A stretch of 6,273 nucleotides of DNA, taken from contig JASHXZ010000121.1 of NCBI GenBank assembly GCA_030043285.1, positions 1-6,273 of the forward strand. Direction: 5' to 3'. Origin of the DNA: Xanthobacteraceae bacterium. GTDB taxonomy: Bacteria > Pseudomonadota > Alphaproteobacteria > Rhizobiales > Xanthobacteraceae. The position numbers were made by a program, and so were the translations under genes. The notes under the pieces are model-generated. The model worked only from the letters and a program-made list of their open reading frames with translations. It ran no database searches and had not been told where the DNA came from. Position 1 is the stretch's first letter. Each line of letters opens with the position of its first letter. Below are positions 5,702 through 6,273 of the stretch, piece by piece.

Positions 5702-6273
5702 ATGTTCGAGGCTCACTTCCAATCGTTCGACGACCAGGCTGCGCGCGGCGACAGCGCACCGCGCGTCTTGGCCTTGCGCGCCGAACTGGCGCGGCGCGGG
5801 CTCGACGGCTTTATCGTGCCGCGCACCGACCGCTATCAGAACGAATACGTGCCGCCATGCGCGGCGCGGCTCGCCTTCATCAGCGGTTTTTCCGGCTCGG
5901 CGGGCGTCGCCATCGTGCTCGCCGACCGCGCCGTGCTGTTCGTCGACGGCCGCTACCAGCTGCAGGCCAAGGACGAAATCGACAGCGCGATTTTTCTCAT
6001 CGACCATCTGGTCGAGCACCCGCCGCCGGCCTGGATCGAAGCCAATCTGAAAGCGGGACAAAAGCTCGGCTATTCGCCCTGGCTGCACACCGTCGACGGC
6101 GCCGAACGGCTCGCCAAGGCCTGCGCGGCGGCCGGCGCCAGCCTGGTGCCGGTCGCCGACAATCCGCTCGACGCCGTCTGGACCGACCGGCCGCCGCCGC
6201 CGCTTGGCGCGGTGGTCGTGCACGAACTCAAATACGCCGGCGAGGACTCGCCGCAAAAACTCGGGCGCGTGCA
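5702..6273 (+). CDS. pepP: Xaa-Pro aminopeptidase (aminopeptidase P, M24B), 5' part
   Basis: The first 190 codons of a long-form aminopeptidase P, cut by the window end. Such enzymes are cytosolic metallopeptidases that remove the residue before a proline at the N-terminus of peptides. The start MFEAHFQSFDD is typical of the alphaproteobacterial long form (about 600 residues). The creatinase-like N-terminal domain is recognisable by RVLALRAELARRGLDGFIVP (21-40), NEYVPP (47-52), FISGFSGSAG (59-68) and FVDGRYQLQA (80-89). A second creatinase-like segment begins near residue 170. The M24 catalytic domain with its metal ligands lies beyond the window, so activity cannot be judged. The ATG has only a weak Shine-Dalgarno (GGG at 5698-5700; GAAGGT at 5679-5684 is 17 bases off), consistent with translational coupling to prmA. 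Confidence 0.93.
   Translation, partial: MFEAHFQSFDDQAARGDSAPRVLALRAELARRGLDGFIVPRTDRYQNEYVPPCAARLAFISGFSGSAGVAIVLADRAVLFVDGRYQLQAKDEIDSAIFLIDHLVEHPPPAWIEANLKAGQKLGYSPWLHTVDGAERLAKACAAAGASLVPVADNPLDAVWTDRPPPPLGAVVVHELKYAGEDSPQKLGRV

Noticed and set aside
5486..6256. 256-codon reverse frame opposite prmA and the aminopeptidase
   Set aside because: It crosses two genes whose forward products match known families over their whole visible length; its His/Arg/Gly-rich product is a codon-bias artefact.

Overview
The window looks like chromosomal DNA of a GC-rich alphaproteobacterium, most likely Hyphomicrobiales (Bradyrhizobium/Rhodopseudomonas-like or a related family). The evidence is the strong G/C preference at third codon positions in the main genes, the protein families present (DUF29 protein, 49-residue basic protein, YkuD transpeptidase, exported methyltransferase, PrmA next to a long-form aminopeptidase P), and GC-rich palindromic repeats of the kind scattered through such genomes. 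The taxonomic call is inference from pattern memory, not from a search.

Layout, left to right. Positions 1-1374 (+) are the 3' part of a UvrD/PcrA-type DNA helicase gene whose 5' end lies outside the window. A palindromic repeat sits inside its reading frame, in the linker before the C-terminal Tudor-like domain. A DUF29 gene follows at 1399-1881 (+). Positions 1882-2189 are lower in GC and carry only a doubtful small reverse-strand ORF (1938-2123). A well-supported 49-codon gene for a very basic protein lies at 2190-2339 (+). It is followed by a cluster of hairpins (2346-2491) and about 290 bases without a convincing gene. A secreted YkuD L,D-transpeptidase with a Tyr/Gln/Gly-rich, prion-like tail occupies 2823-3590 (+). 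It converges on a signal-peptide-bearing SAM methyltransferase at 3790-4563 (-). Between them lies a 167-bp element with 11-bp terminal inverted repeats and nested hairpins. Divergent from the methyltransferase are prmA (4775-5692, +) and, 9 bases after it, the start of a Xaa-Pro aminopeptidase (5702 to the window end, +).

Functionally this is mostly a housekeeping neighbourhood: DNA repair (UvrD), cell-wall cross-linking (L,D-transpeptidase), ribosomal protein methylation (PrmA) and peptide turnover (aminopeptidase P). prmA and the aminopeptidase gene probably form an operon; the other genes look independently transcribed. I found no defence system, CRISPR array, phage, transposase or RNA gene. 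The points most worth a second look are the in-frame repeat in uvrD, the FUS-like tail on the transpeptidase, the tiny AP2/integrase-arm-like basic protein, and the TIR-bounded element between the convergent genes.
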